A program made the translations under genes and the position numbers. Below the pieces are notes generated by a model. That model saw only the letters and a list, made by a program, of their open reading frames with translations. It was not told the DNA's origin and did no database searches. DNA of 64,000 bases, from assembly GCF_000156195.1 (NCBI RefSeq), contig NZ_GG688323.1:90856-154855 (forward strand), in the 5' to 3' direction. Positions 10,601 to 18,397 of this stretch are shown here, piece after piece (position 1 is the first letter of the stretch; each line of letters starts with the position of its first letter). This stretch comes from Bacteroides finegoldii DSM 17565 (GTDB taxonomy: Bacteria > Bacteroidota > Bacteroidia > Bacteroidales > Bacteroidaceae).

Positions 10601-11005
10601 ACGAGATTCCTTGGTATATCCGTCCGGAACTTTATAAGGCGGAAATACTATTTCCGGGTTCGTCCATTGATAGCCATCCTTTGATGTCATCAGAAATGTT
10701 TGGGAAGGCGGTACATGTTCGTCCGAAGGATCAGCCAGATATTGATAATAAAACTGGCCGTTCCAATAGGCCAACATCGGTTGATGGTTATATGTCCATC
10801 CATTGCCGTTCGACGGATCGGGATGTTCCCGGTTGGCGCGTACCAATTGGATATTATGCACTCCTACCACCGGCGACAACTGTCCGTCGTGATAAGTAGG
10901 GTTCGATAATTCTGTTCCTGTGTAATGAATTCTGTCTTGCGCTGCAACCGTAGATGTCAACCATCCGGCAGCCAATGCAAAGAGAATCTTTGTAGAGTTA
11001 TTCAT
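7682..11005 (-). CDS. Two-domain RG-II glycosidase, BNR-type propeller plus (alpha/alpha)6 domain (BT1020-like, GH143-GH142)
   Basis: A 1107-residue secreted protein with signal peptide (1-22). The N-terminal half (about 25-410) is a sialidase-like beta-propeller with Asp-box-like turns (TSKDGYQW, SISEDGGYTW). A jelly-roll region follows (about 420-600), with an (alpha/alpha)6 glycosidase domain in the C-terminal half (about 630-1080). This unusual order matches B. thetaiotaomicron BT1020, in which, as I recall it, the sialidase-like part (GH143) releases the Dha sugar and the other part (GH142) is a beta-L-arabinofuranosidase acting on rhamnogalacturonan-II side chains. GH28, GH78, GH43, PL1 and CE19-like neighbours support the assignment. 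Its last codons (Lys-Trp-stop) lie inside the right arm of an inverted-repeat element, so the natural C-terminus may have been altered slightly. It is probably co-transcribed with the GH43 gene 26 bases upstream. Confidence 0.78.
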   Translation of the reverse strand: MNNSTKILFALAAGWLTSTVAAQDRIHYTGTELSNPTYHDGQLSPVVGVHNIQLVRANREHPDPSNGNGWTYNHQPMLAYWNGQFYYQYLADPSDEHVPPSQTFLMTSKDGYQWTNPEIVFPPYKVPDGYTKESRPGMQAKDLIAIMHQRVGFYVSKSGRLITMGNYGVALDKKDDPNDGNGIGRVVREIKKDGSFGPIYFIYYNHGFNEKNTDYPYFKKSKDREFVKACQEILDNPQYMMQWVEEADREDPIIPLKKGYKAFNCYTLPDGRIASLWKHALTSISEDGGYTWEQPVLRAKGFVNSNAKIWGQRLSDGTYATVYNPSEFRWPLAISLSKDGLEYTTLNLVHGEITPMRYGGNYKSYGPQYPRGIQEGNGIPADGDLWVSYSVNKEDMWISRIPVPVELNASAHANDDFSKSKAISELTDWNIYSPVWAPVSLDGQWLKLQDKDPFDYAKVERKIPASKELNVSFDLQAGQNDKGTLQIEFLDENGIACSRLELTQDGVFRAKGGSRFANMMKYEAGKTYHVEAVLSTADRNIQVYVDGKRVGLRMFYAPVASIERIAFRTGIPRTFPTVDTPADQTYDLPGAGEQEPMAEYRIANVKTSSADKDASSAFLKYKDFSHYADYFNGMEDENIVQAIPNAKASEWMEDNIPLFECPQRNFEEMYYYRWWSLRKHIKETPVGYGMTEFLVQRSYSDKYNLIACAIGHHIYESRWLRDPKYLDQIIHTWYRGNDGGPMKKMNKFSSWNADAVLARYMVDGDKDYLLDMKKDLETEYQRWERTNRLKNGLYWQGDVQDGMEESISGGRRKKYARPTINSYMYGNAKALSCIGILSGDEGMAMKYGMRADTLKNLVENELWNTRHQFFETMRTDSSANVREAIGYIPWYFNLPDTTQKYEIAWKEIMDEKGFSAPYGLTTAERRHPEFRTRGVGKCEWDGAIWPFASAQTLTAMANFMNNYPQTVLSDSVYFRQMELYVESQYHRGRPYIGEYLDEVTGYWLKGDQERSRYYNHSTFNDLIITGLIGLRPRLDNTIEVNPLIPADKWDWFCLDNVLYHGHNLTILWDKNGDRYHCGKGLRIFVDGKEVGQADTLTKIICENALKW

Positions 11006-11031
11006 GTTATTTAGTGATTATCGGTGAATGA

Positions 11032-11964
11032 TTAGTGATTAAGGCGGGTATGTGTCAACAACGCTTTTACTACCGATTCGGGAGCTTTGAATATTGTTCC
11101 GTGTTTATGTCCGGCAGGTACACTTACTTCACTCGTCACATCGGTAAAATTTATAAAATCTTTTGTGCGCATAGCACCGTATATCTTTTTCTGATAGACA
11201 TCAAAGTAAACAAGATACTCCTCTCCTATCTTTTCTACAGTAGGACCTTCTACAAACGATTCGGTAAATGGTTGCGACGCAGGTGAGTAAGGTCCTGTCA
11301 GGGAATCGGCAAAAGCGATTTTCAGATTGCGTTCCGGGCGGGTATTATCCTTAAGTACCATCACATAGTCGTTCTTATCCCGTTTTACAAGGACTGCATC
11401 AATCGAACTGAATCCCGGATCATACAAGACTTTCGCTTTAGAAATAGTCTTAAAGTCTTTCGTAGTGATATAATACAAACGATGATTATTGTTTTCCTCT
11501 TCTATTCCTCTCTCAAAACGGCCGGGAATGCAAGAAGCCCATACTACCATGAACTGTTCACTATCTTCATCATAGAAAATCTCCGGAGCCCATACATTGA
11601 CCGTGGTCGGTTCTTCTGTCATGACAGGTATCATCTGTTGCTTTGACCAATGAATCAGGTCTTTGGAGTTTGCATAGCCGAACCCTAGATCGCCTTTCCA
11701 GCTTGTCGTCCAGACCAGATGAAAAGTTCCGTCGGGAGTACGTACCATCGAAGGGTCCCGCAACAGTTGATGTTGTCCTAATTCGGGCTTCAGCCAGATA
11801 CCGGGAATACTGTCCCAATGCATTCCGTCTTCACTATATAAATATCTTAAGCCCTCATCAGCAGGTTCATGAAACGAAGTAAACATATAATAGTCCTTGC
11901 TTCCTCCGCAAGAAACAAAAAATAAAATACCTATTGCCGCTAATGTATCTTTTAACCTTTTCAT
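11032..11964 (-). CDS. GH43-type five-bladed propeller glycosidase, lipoprotein (BT1021-like)
   Basis: A 310-residue protein with a lipoprotein signal (Cys19 in SCGGS). The fold pattern is that of family 43: RDP (Asp70), VWAPEIF (about 124-130), SIDA with Asp189, and FVEGP with Glu239, in the usual order of base, transition-state aspartate and acid. GH43 members remove arabinofuranose or xylose. In the RG-II locus the matching gene (BT1021) is an alpha-L-arabinofuranosidase, so that activity is inferred. It is the first gene of an operon with the BT1020-like enzyme. Upstream (12004-12030) is one of the four GA(T/G)TACAA-N14-CGTCT elements, ending 40 bases before the ATG. Confidence 0.78.
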   Translation of the reverse strand: MKRLKDTLAAIGILFFVSCGGSKDYYMFTSFHEPADEGLRYLYSEDGMHWDSIPGIWLKPELGQHQLLRDPSMVRTPDGTFHLVWTTSWKGDLGFGYANSKDLIHWSKQQMIPVMTEEPTTVNVWAPEIFYDEDSEQFMVVWASCIPGRFERGIEEENNNHRLYYITTKDFKTISKAKVLYDPGFSSIDAVLVKRDKNDYVMVLKDNTRPERNLKIAFADSLTGPYSPASQPFTESFVEGPTVEKIGEEYLVYFDVYQKKIYGAMRTKDFINFTDVTSEVSVPAGHKHGTIFKAPESVVKALLTHTRLNH

Positions 11965-12003
11965 TGCTATTATAATCTATAAATTGTATCCTTTATACAA
12001 AGG

Positions 12004-12030
12004 AGACGATAAAAGGACTAATTTGTACTC
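12004..12030 (-). promoter_or_regulatory. Shared bipartite PUL promoter/operator element, copy A
   Basis: Read on the minus strand: GAGTACAA, 14 bases, then CGTCT, ending 40 bases before the GH43 start. Same spacing as three other copies (14668-14694, 23207-23233, 24224-24250). The layout GATTAC-N16-CGTC resembles ECF-sigma promoters (-35 and CGTC -10), but an activator site is also possible. Confidence 0.6.
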
Positions 12031-12076
12031 AAATATAAACGAAGAATCTTCATCTTCCGATTGAATTTTATATACG

Positions 12077-12105
12077 ATAAAAGGGCGACTCTCCGAGCCA
12101 CCCTT
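12077..12105 (-). terminator. Probable terminator after the DUF3826 gene
   Basis: An 11-bp stem with two G-T wobbles (AAGGGCGACTC 12081-12091 against GAGCCACCCTT to 12105) followed on the minus strand by TTTTAT. It lies about 45 bases past the stop at 12151 and before the promoter of the GH43 operon. Confidence 0.5.
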
Positions 12106-12150
12106 TCCGTCATCAAACAAACTAACCATTTTTATTATGGGAAGAGAATC

Positions 12151-12819
12151 TTATAAGGATCCTCCACGTGCTTTCACACGTTTGTACCATTCTTCACGTT
12201 CTTTTTTCAAGTCATACCCGCGTTTAGCCAGATAATTATTGATACGTCCTTTATATTTTCCAAAAGCAGCGTGTTTTTTATTTGAATTTTCAGCGTCCAA
12301 AGCAAATTCACGAGCTTCCACCAACCAAGCGTATATTTGCGCTTTTTCTTCTTCTTTAAGTGTCGGAATCATGTCGAGGTGGGAATCGTAGGTCACCTTC
12401 ATAACCCCGTAAGTCATTCCGTCCTTCACCGCTTCTATCTGCTTCTCGTCAAGGAAAAGAGATAAATTGGCGGGAAATGCGAAATGGGAACGGTATAAAG
12501 CCGCATCTTTTTCATTCTCGGCTGCTTTCAATGCTTCATTCTTAGCCTCACCCGTCAATCCGGATTCTTTTACCTTCTTGACTTTCGCATCGCGTATCTC
12601 ATAAATATCGTTCAATTCGAAATAACGGTTGGCAATGATATTCCGGACATCCTCAGCAACCTGTTTATCTGTGAGTCCCAACTTATCTACAATCTTCTGA
12701 GAACGGTTGACAATAGACTCCACATATTTCGGATCACGGTTCTCTTTGTTCAGGTCAACTGCTCCGGCGGACATCCAAGTAGAGAGCAGTAACAGAGAAA
12801 TTATCAGTATCTTTTTCAT
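12151..12819 (-). CDS. DUF3826 domain protein, secreted
   Basis: A 222-residue protein with a signal peptide (1-20), otherwise mostly charged helices. It matches the DUF3826 family found in Bacteroidetes pectin loci. Its C-terminal region resembles the C-terminal domain of the esterase at 1249-3213, where the same domain is fused to a hydrolase. No catalytic motif is evident. It follows the PL1 gene by 62 bases and is probably co-transcribed with it. A periplasmic or surface accessory role in RG-II processing is inferred from context only. Confidence 0.8.
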   Translation of the reverse strand: MKKILIISLLLLSTWMSAGAVDLNKENRDPKYVESIVNRSQKIVDKLGLTDKQVAEDVRNIIANRYFELNDIYEIRDAKVKKVKESGLTGEAKNEALKAAENEKDAALYRSHFAFPANLSLFLDEKQIEAVKDGMTYGVMKVTYDSHLDMIPTLKEEEKAQIYAWLVEAREFALDAENSNKKHAAFGKYKGRINNYLAKRGYDLKKEREEWYKRVKARGGSL

Positions 12820-12881
12820 TGATATTATTTTTTAGTATAATAATGACATTTCAGCACCTTAGTTTACGTTAACTTCATCAT

Positions 12882-14621
12882 TTACATTAACTTCCCTTTT
12901 TCCTCCAAAGTATCATAGTTGTTTTTCAAGTCTCTCCAATCTACTTTGTGCTTAGTGCTGATACCATTGATATACTTTTCGATATTAGTGTATCCGTCAC
13001 CGGTACAGTCCTTATTGGCGTCACTCGGATCGTTCGGATTCAATCCATTCGCTTTTTCCCACTCATCCGGCATACCGTCGCCATCTGTATCTACGTATGG
13101 AGTACCTTTGTATTCGGGATAACCGCCCATCTGGCGAATATCTGTGATGATTCCTTGTTTGTATGAATCTTTCGGCAGACGGCGATATTTAAACTGTCCG
13201 TCTTCACCCATTGACTTTGGAGCCAATCCTGTCAAATCACCGTATGCATCTTTCGGAAGTTTCTTTTCGTAATAAGGAATACCGGTTCTTACTTCTTCGA
13301 TAACGCGTTCGTCTACAATGTCACGGCAAGGGATATTTGCACCTACATGTTTCAATACATAATCGTATGCGTCCTTTGCACTCATAATATTAATATATGG
13401 CATTTCGAACGGTTGGTAGCTTCTCATATACTCCGTATATCCGTCGGTATTCGGCTGAGTCTCAATCTGAATACCGCCGTTCCAGTTATCTTTTGTAATC
13501 TCGGGATAACCTTCCATGATATTTCCGTCGGCGTATACCCGTCCGTATACTTTATGATCCAGCTTGCTACGTCCGGCTTCCGGTTTTAAGATACGGTGTC
13601 CTACATTGGAATCTTTAGGTGTGGCAGGTCCCGGCTTGTAGTAGTTATTAATCATATTGAACATCGCTGTATAATCACCTCCATCGGAAGAACGGTGTAC
13701 CCAGTTGAACACTATATTATTAACGAAATTGAATATACCGTTCCAACCGATAGAAGGGTTACGGCCTGAGTTGCTAGCCCACAGATTACGGGCAAACGCA
13801 CAGTTTTCTCCTCCCAACGTACTTCCGAATGCATGGTTATAAGTATCCAATGCTTTTGCGGAAATAGTATTCTGAATAGTTACATTTACAGTAGGGAGTT
13901 TCAAATCTTTGCTTTCATACTGTCCTTCGCTAGGATCATACATATGACGATAGAAAGATATATTTTCATCCAACCCCCAAGTACATGAACAGTGGTCAAT
14001 CATAATATTTCCTACCGGATTTCCTCCGAAAGAGTCATCACGATGCCAGACCTTTGTCTCACCGCGACGGAAACGCATATGACGTACAACCACATCATGC
14101 GTATCTACCCAGAATGATTCTCCGGCAATGCAGACACCATCTCCCGGAGCTGTCTGTCCGGCGATAGTTACATAAGGAGCGCGTACAATGATCGGAGATT
14201 CCAAACGAATGATACCTGCAACATTAAATACGATAATGCGTGCACCTCCTGTTTCACAAGCCTCACGGAAAGAACCGGGACCACGGTCATTCAGATTGGT
14301 AACGGTAATCACTTTACCTCCACGGCCACCGAAGCTATACATTCCACCACCTTCTGCACCAGGAAATGCAGGAATATCAGCTTGGGGCAAATCATACGGA
14401 CGACCGGCCCAAGGTATATACGGACGACCTTCTTTGGCTTCTTTCAGAACGATTGGCAACGCTTTTGCCCATGCTTCATCAGAACGCTTCCGTTCTTCAG
14501 TCATCATCTTTTTATAATTTTCTTTGGCTTCGTCTGTTATCTGTGGGTATTGTGCCCATACAACGCTCGGAGTCAACATTGCCGCAGCAAAAGCTGCTAA
14601 AAGTACATATTTCTTCTTCAT
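12882..14621 (-). CDS. PL1 family pectate lyase with C-terminal calcium-binding repeat, secreted
   Basis: A 579-residue protein with signal peptide (1-23). The central right-handed parallel beta-helix begins FPGAEGGGMYSFGGRGG and has the family-1 segments TVTNLNDRGPGSFREA, VTIAGQTAPG and IMIDHCSCTWG. It cleaves de-esterified polygalacturonan by beta-elimination. Near the C-terminus a DTDGDGMPDEWE...NPNDPSDAN...GDGYTN stretch (about 525-560) is a thrombospondin-3/EF-hand-like calcium motif. The BT1023 enzyme of the RG-II locus has the same family and position. Its own promoter region (TATTTTTG at 14652-14659 and the shared bipartite element at 14668-14694) lies inside the remnant of a broken gene upstream, so it is transcribed separately from susCD. 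Confidence 0.88.
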   Translation of the reverse strand: MKKKYVLLAAFAAAMLTPSVVWAQYPQITDEAKENYKKMMTEERKRSDEAWAKALPIVLKEAKEGRPYIPWAGRPYDLPQADIPAFPGAEGGGMYSFGGRGGKVITVTNLNDRGPGSFREACETGGARIIVFNVAGIIRLESPIIVRAPYVTIAGQTAPGDGVCIAGESFWVDTHDVVVRHMRFRRGETKVWHRDDSFGGNPVGNIMIDHCSCTWGLDENISFYRHMYDPSEGQYESKDLKLPTVNVTIQNTISAKALDTYNHAFGSTLGGENCAFARNLWASNSGRNPSIGWNGIFNFVNNIVFNWVHRSSDGGDYTAMFNMINNYYKPGPATPKDSNVGHRILKPEAGRSKLDHKVYGRVYADGNIMEGYPEITKDNWNGGIQIETQPNTDGYTEYMRSYQPFEMPYINIMSAKDAYDYVLKHVGANIPCRDIVDERVIEEVRTGIPYYEKKLPKDAYGDLTGLAPKSMGEDGQFKYRRLPKDSYKQGIITDIRQMGGYPEYKGTPYVDTDGDGMPDEWEKANGLNPNDPSDANKDCTGDGYTNIEKYINGISTKHKVDWRDLKNNYDTLEEKGKLM

Positions 14622-14645
14622 TTTTTATTGGGTTTTGTGAAGTTG

Positions 14646-15976
14646 TTAATTCAAAAATACAATAATAAGACGAAAAAGAAAAAGATTTGTAATCAGTAAT
14701 GGTGATTTTTTATTAGATGTGGGGGCAGAAACTATTTTCCAACCTCCAATGGTCCGTGTAGTGCTATCGAAATTTACACCAATATTAACAACCGCCCGAT
14801 GATCTGCCTGATATGAAATACTGTATCCCTTACTGTTTATCTGTGCAAAAGCATCATCCGGCGTATCGTCCACTTTAAATTCGAAAACATAAAATGGCAT
14901 TCTGCATCTTTACAACCGCATCCGCCCGTCCTATAGCAGTATTCACTTCCACATCCACATTCTGCCCCATTAAACGGAACAACAAATAGAAAATAGTCTG
15001 ATAATGTTTTTCCTCCTTATTGTTCTGATTGGGTATAGAAGCAAAGAAACTTCTCATACGTTCCAAACAGCTACCTATATTCCCAACACGCAGGTCTTTG
15101 ATAAAAGACATCACATAAAAAGTATTCTCACGGGCTGGCAAATGTACATAAGCTGGCATAAGCGATTCGATAAAGCCTTTACGAACTTCTTTATTAGGGT
15201 ATGCAAGTGTATAAAGTTCAAAATCAGGATCATATCCTTTGATAGTCAAATAAGCACTTTGATAGAGTACAGGAATGGGGTCAGTAATAACGTTGGTAGG
15301 TGCATCGAACTGTTCCGCAGTTGCTGTCGTATTATCCAATTCACGAATATCAAATTGACTTTGTTTTAATAGTTCTATCAAAAAGGTGGGTGTACCTGTA
15401 GAGAACCAGAAGTTTTCATAATTTTTGCCGACAAAAGCATTGAACAAACTAAACGGATTGTAAATATCCTCACATCTTTTACTAAAATGATAACCGTCAT
15501 ACTGTAATTTCAAATGAGCACAAGCCTCTTCATACGTTTCTTCATTTGCTTGGGTAATAATCTCAATATCCGTTTTCAATTCGCTACGTAATTCTTTCTC
15601 AGTAATTCCGCATATAGCACTATATTCATCCCGCAAACTGATATTCTGTAAATTATTTAACTCATAGAATATGCTCATTTGGCTGAATTTGCTGATACTG
15701 AAATCCATGCGTAACACCGGATAAACATTCCATTCCTTTTCTAGACGTTCCATTGCCAAACCATTGAACAGTTCTTTTTTTCCATTGAAATAAGCTTCTA
15801 ATGTGGACACAAGCAAACTCTTGCCGAAACGTCGGGGGCGGCTAAGAAAATATACTTTATTTAGAATGTACCAATTTGTAAACTAAATCAGTCTTATCTA
15901 CATAGACATAATTTGTATTACGTAAATCTTCAAAATTCAGTACACCTATCGGATAACGCCTAACAATCTCTTCCAT
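14646..15976 (-). pseudogene. Broken AAA-ATPase / PD-(D/E)XK nuclease-superfamily protein (DUF1703 type)
   Basis: Three consecutive frames together give one protein of the common Bacteroides AAA-ATPase-like family. The first part starts at 15976 (MEEIVRRYPIGVLNFEDL) and stops after VYKLVHSK. A frame change near 15860 continues into NKVYFLSRPRRFGKS (Walker-A-like) and the 313-residue middle part ending at 14875. A second change near 14885 leads into YVFEFKVDDTPDDAF, the PD-(D/E)XK E-x-K segment. The family usually has about 520 residues, so two single-base shifts have inactivated it, and its tail runs on past the expected end. It lies between susD and the PL1 gene in the same direction, apparently as an intruder in the pectin locus. 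Confidence 0.8.
14652..14694 (-). promoter_or_regulatory. PL1 promoter region with bipartite element, copy B
   Basis: The minus strand reads GATTACAA (14694-14687), 14 bases, CGTCT (14672-14668), then TATTTTTG (14659-14652), a match to the Bacteroides -7 box TAnnTTTG. The CGTCT half ends 47 bases before the PL1 ATG. The GTCTTA(T/A)TATTG part is also shared with the copy at 23207. Confidence 0.6.
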
Positions 15977-16078
15977 CTTATTCCTGTATATTCTTGTTTG
16001 TAATTAATCAAATAGTTTTTATCAGTTACTACTGATTCTAGCATTTTCATATGGTTTTGTTTTATTTGGTGCGTAAAT

Positions 16079-16139
16079 GAGAAAGTCACCATTTCCTATC
16101 ATCTTTCAAAAGAAAGACTTAGGAAGTGGTGACTTTCTC
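16079..16139. repeat. 61-nt near-perfect hairpin after susD
   Basis: GAGAAAGTCACCA (16079-16091) pairs perfectly with 16127-16139. The stem continues through TTTCCTA/TAGGAAG with one G-T wobble, and the loop contains a second small stem (CTTTC-AAAA-GAAAG). It begins 37 bases past the susD stop. No T-run follows, so it may act as an mRNA 3' end stabiliser, processing site or attenuator rather than a classic terminator. Confidence 0.65.
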
Positions 16140-16175
16140 GTTTATGTCACTTCAAAAAAAGAAGTAGAGAAACTA

Positions 16176-18368
16176 TTACTCGGCTAACGGATCAAATGTT
16201 CCGTTACTACCTCCGTTGTTCGAATCTTCCCAACCAATACATTGCTCAATACCTTTACAATTATTTAAAGCACTTTGACTGAAACCGAGAAAGTAGTAGC
16301 GAGGCAAGAACTTTATATATAAGGGGTCTTTGTTTGTTGCATAAGCGTCACCTTTCTTCTCCTTACGAACAAAATGTTCGTTGTAAAATTCTTGAAGTTG
16401 AGTTAATTGGTTTCCTTCTTCATCGCTGATTTCTTTACGGAAGTCGATACCTTTCGGACGTTCTACACCTGCTTTCAACAAGGGATCACTATCTGTATCA
16501 CCGGTAGTACCACCTACACCATACTTAGTATCATTAAGACGGAACTCCATATTATCACGACGCTGATTTTTATTGAGTTCGGTAAAACCGAGCCATGTGC
16601 AAGTGTTACCACCCCAACCGGTAAGCGTCCATGATGCCGGCGCACCATCTACTTTATCCGTACCACCATCAAAAAGCATCCAACGACGAAGATCATCAAA
16701 ACGTTTGCCTTCGTAAGCCAGCTCAATCTGACGTTCATAGAGTACGGCGGACATACAAGCAGCCTGATCGGTAGAAAGGTTTTCCTGCAAGCCACAATCG
16801 CCTGAGTAACCGACACGCTGACGAATCAGTTTCAGTTGCTCTACCGCTTCACCCATGTGCCCTGCACCGCAAGCGGCTTCGGCGTAGTTGAGCAATACTT
16901 CCGCATAACGAATTTCCATCCAAGGAGCTGCAGAATATGCAAAACCACCATTATCATAAGTAGCATTAAATGAATAAAGGGGCTCAGAAATGTCACCATC
17001 GTTACTACGTTTTCGTACATATACACCCTTTCTATTTTTCAACAGATTATCAGCGCCATAAGCGTTACCACTTTCCGGATCATTCACATCTTCCGGATCG
17101 GCATACCACACATAGTTCCACAATACATAATCCTTACCACTGTTATAGCTGGGGTTGAACGCATCCGCCGGAACAGGATCGCCTGTGTAAGCCCAACGGA
17201 AACCAGGCATGGCAAAGGTACGGTAAAAACGCGGATCACGATTCATGAAAGGATAGTCTTTTATATTCGCCTCGTCTTCGCTCTCATTCAGCTTTTTATA
17301 GGTATTCAAACCGCGCGGACGTTTACCATCCTTCATGGGGAACATATCTACAAACATAGCCGATGCCTCTAAACCCTGTCCTGTGGTATTCTTCGGTCGG
17401 ATGAAACGTTCCCAGTTATTATTCTTCTTTGTATCATCGTCTTGCTTCATATTGTGCAAGGTACCAAATACCATCTCCGGATTCTGAATAACAGTAAACA
17501 TCTTGGCAAAGTCCGAACCATTGATATTATTGCCTGTAGTATAAAGATGGTTACCGCAAGCATTGATATCTTTGATAGATTCTTTGATATATTCGTAAGC
17601 AGCAGCCCAACGACTCTCATCGTTGGCACGATTGAAAAGCGGACTTGCCCACAACAGTAACACACGCCCCTTTAACGCCATAGCCGAAGCAGTAGTAACA
17701 CGACCGTAGTTGTCGCCATTCCATCCACCATTGGTGGTCTTTGCACGTAACATATCGGCAGCGATATCTAAATCATTGCAAATAAATTCAATGCATGCCT
17801 TCGTTGTAGAGCGAGGAACGAAAGAACTTTCAACAGGATCTTGTACCTTAGTGACTATAGGCACACCACCACCATACCACTTTACCATACTATAATAGCA
17901 CCATGCACGCAGGAAATACGCCTGACCTAACAGTTCGTTTTTTTGTTCTTCGGTAAGGCTGCTGCCACTGATGCCGGCAATCACATCATTGCAATTGCGG
18001 ATTCGCCCCCATACCGACTCACGGATGTTGTTACTCTGATTATGAAAATAATCGGGTACTTTGTTGCTACCCAAAACCGAGAGCTCAGCCTGTGGATTTA
18101 CAAATAAACCAAATCCACTATACTCTTCGGTTGATTTAGAAATCCCATCAGCTTTACCGGTACACGGGTACTTCCAATTTGCATCCGAATTGGGATCAGG
18201 TAAAATCCACCAATAAAGGTCGAGTACACGGCCACTAGCACCTGCATAGTCGTTGTATACTTCACTAGTTACATTATCAAAATTCTGCTTATCCTCCAGG
18301 AACTGGTCGCTGCAAGAAGAGAGACCTAATGCTGCCATTAATGCAGCGCTAAATATTATTCTTTTCAT
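16176..18368 (-). CDS. SusD/RagB-family glycan-binding outer-membrane lipoprotein
   Basis: A 730-residue lipoprotein with Cys20 in LSSCSD. The SusD N-terminal helical core (TPR-like) and the RagB/SusD C-terminal region are recognisable from RAWCYYSMVKWYGGGVP and from ERQIELAYEGKRFDDLRRW near the C-terminus. It caps the SusC barrel at the cell surface and captures oligosaccharide. The ATG at 18368 is chosen over 18389 because it begins the lipoprotein signal directly. It is longer than average (SusD itself is about 550 residues) and follows susC by 29 bases. The cargo is inferred to be RG-II fragments from the downstream enzymes. Confidence 0.92.
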   Translation of the reverse strand: MKRIIFSAALMAALGLSSCSDQFLEDKQNFDNVTSEVYNDYAGASGRVLDLYWWILPDPNSDANWKYPCTGKADGISKSTEEYSGFGLFVNPQAELSVLGSNKVPDYFHNQSNNIRESVWGRIRNCNDVIAGISGSSLTEEQKNELLGQAYFLRAWCYYSMVKWYGGGVPIVTKVQDPVESSFVPRSTTKACIEFICNDLDIAADMLRAKTTNGGWNGDNYGRVTTASAMALKGRVLLLWASPLFNRANDESRWAAAYEYIKESIKDINACGNHLYTTGNNINGSDFAKMFTVIQNPEMVFGTLHNMKQDDDTKKNNNWERFIRPKNTTGQGLEASAMFVDMFPMKDGKRPRGLNTYKKLNESEDEANIKDYPFMNRDPRFYRTFAMPGFRWAYTGDPVPADAFNPSYNSGKDYVLWNYVWYADPEDVNDPESGNAYGADNLLKNRKGVYVRKRSNDGDISEPLYSFNATYDNGGFAYSAAPWMEIRYAEVLLNYAEAACGAGHMGEAVEQLKLIRQRVGYSGDCGLQENLSTDQAACMSAVLYERQIELAYEGKRFDDLRRWMLFDGGTDKVDGAPASWTLTGWGGNTCTWLGFTELNKNQRRDNMEFRLNDTKYGVGGTTGDTDSDPLLKAGVERPKGIDFRKEISDEEGNQLTQLQEFYNEHFVRKEKKGDAYATNKDPLYIKFLPRYYFLGFSQSALNNCKGIEQCIGWEDSNNGGSNGTFDPLAE

Positions 18369-18397
18369 TCTTTTCTTTTCATTTAGCATTATAAAAC

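Noticed and set aside
14646..14900. Separate small protein of 84 residues
   Set aside because: Its first half is the PD-(D/E)XK end of the broken gene upstream and its last part is read-through past the natural end.
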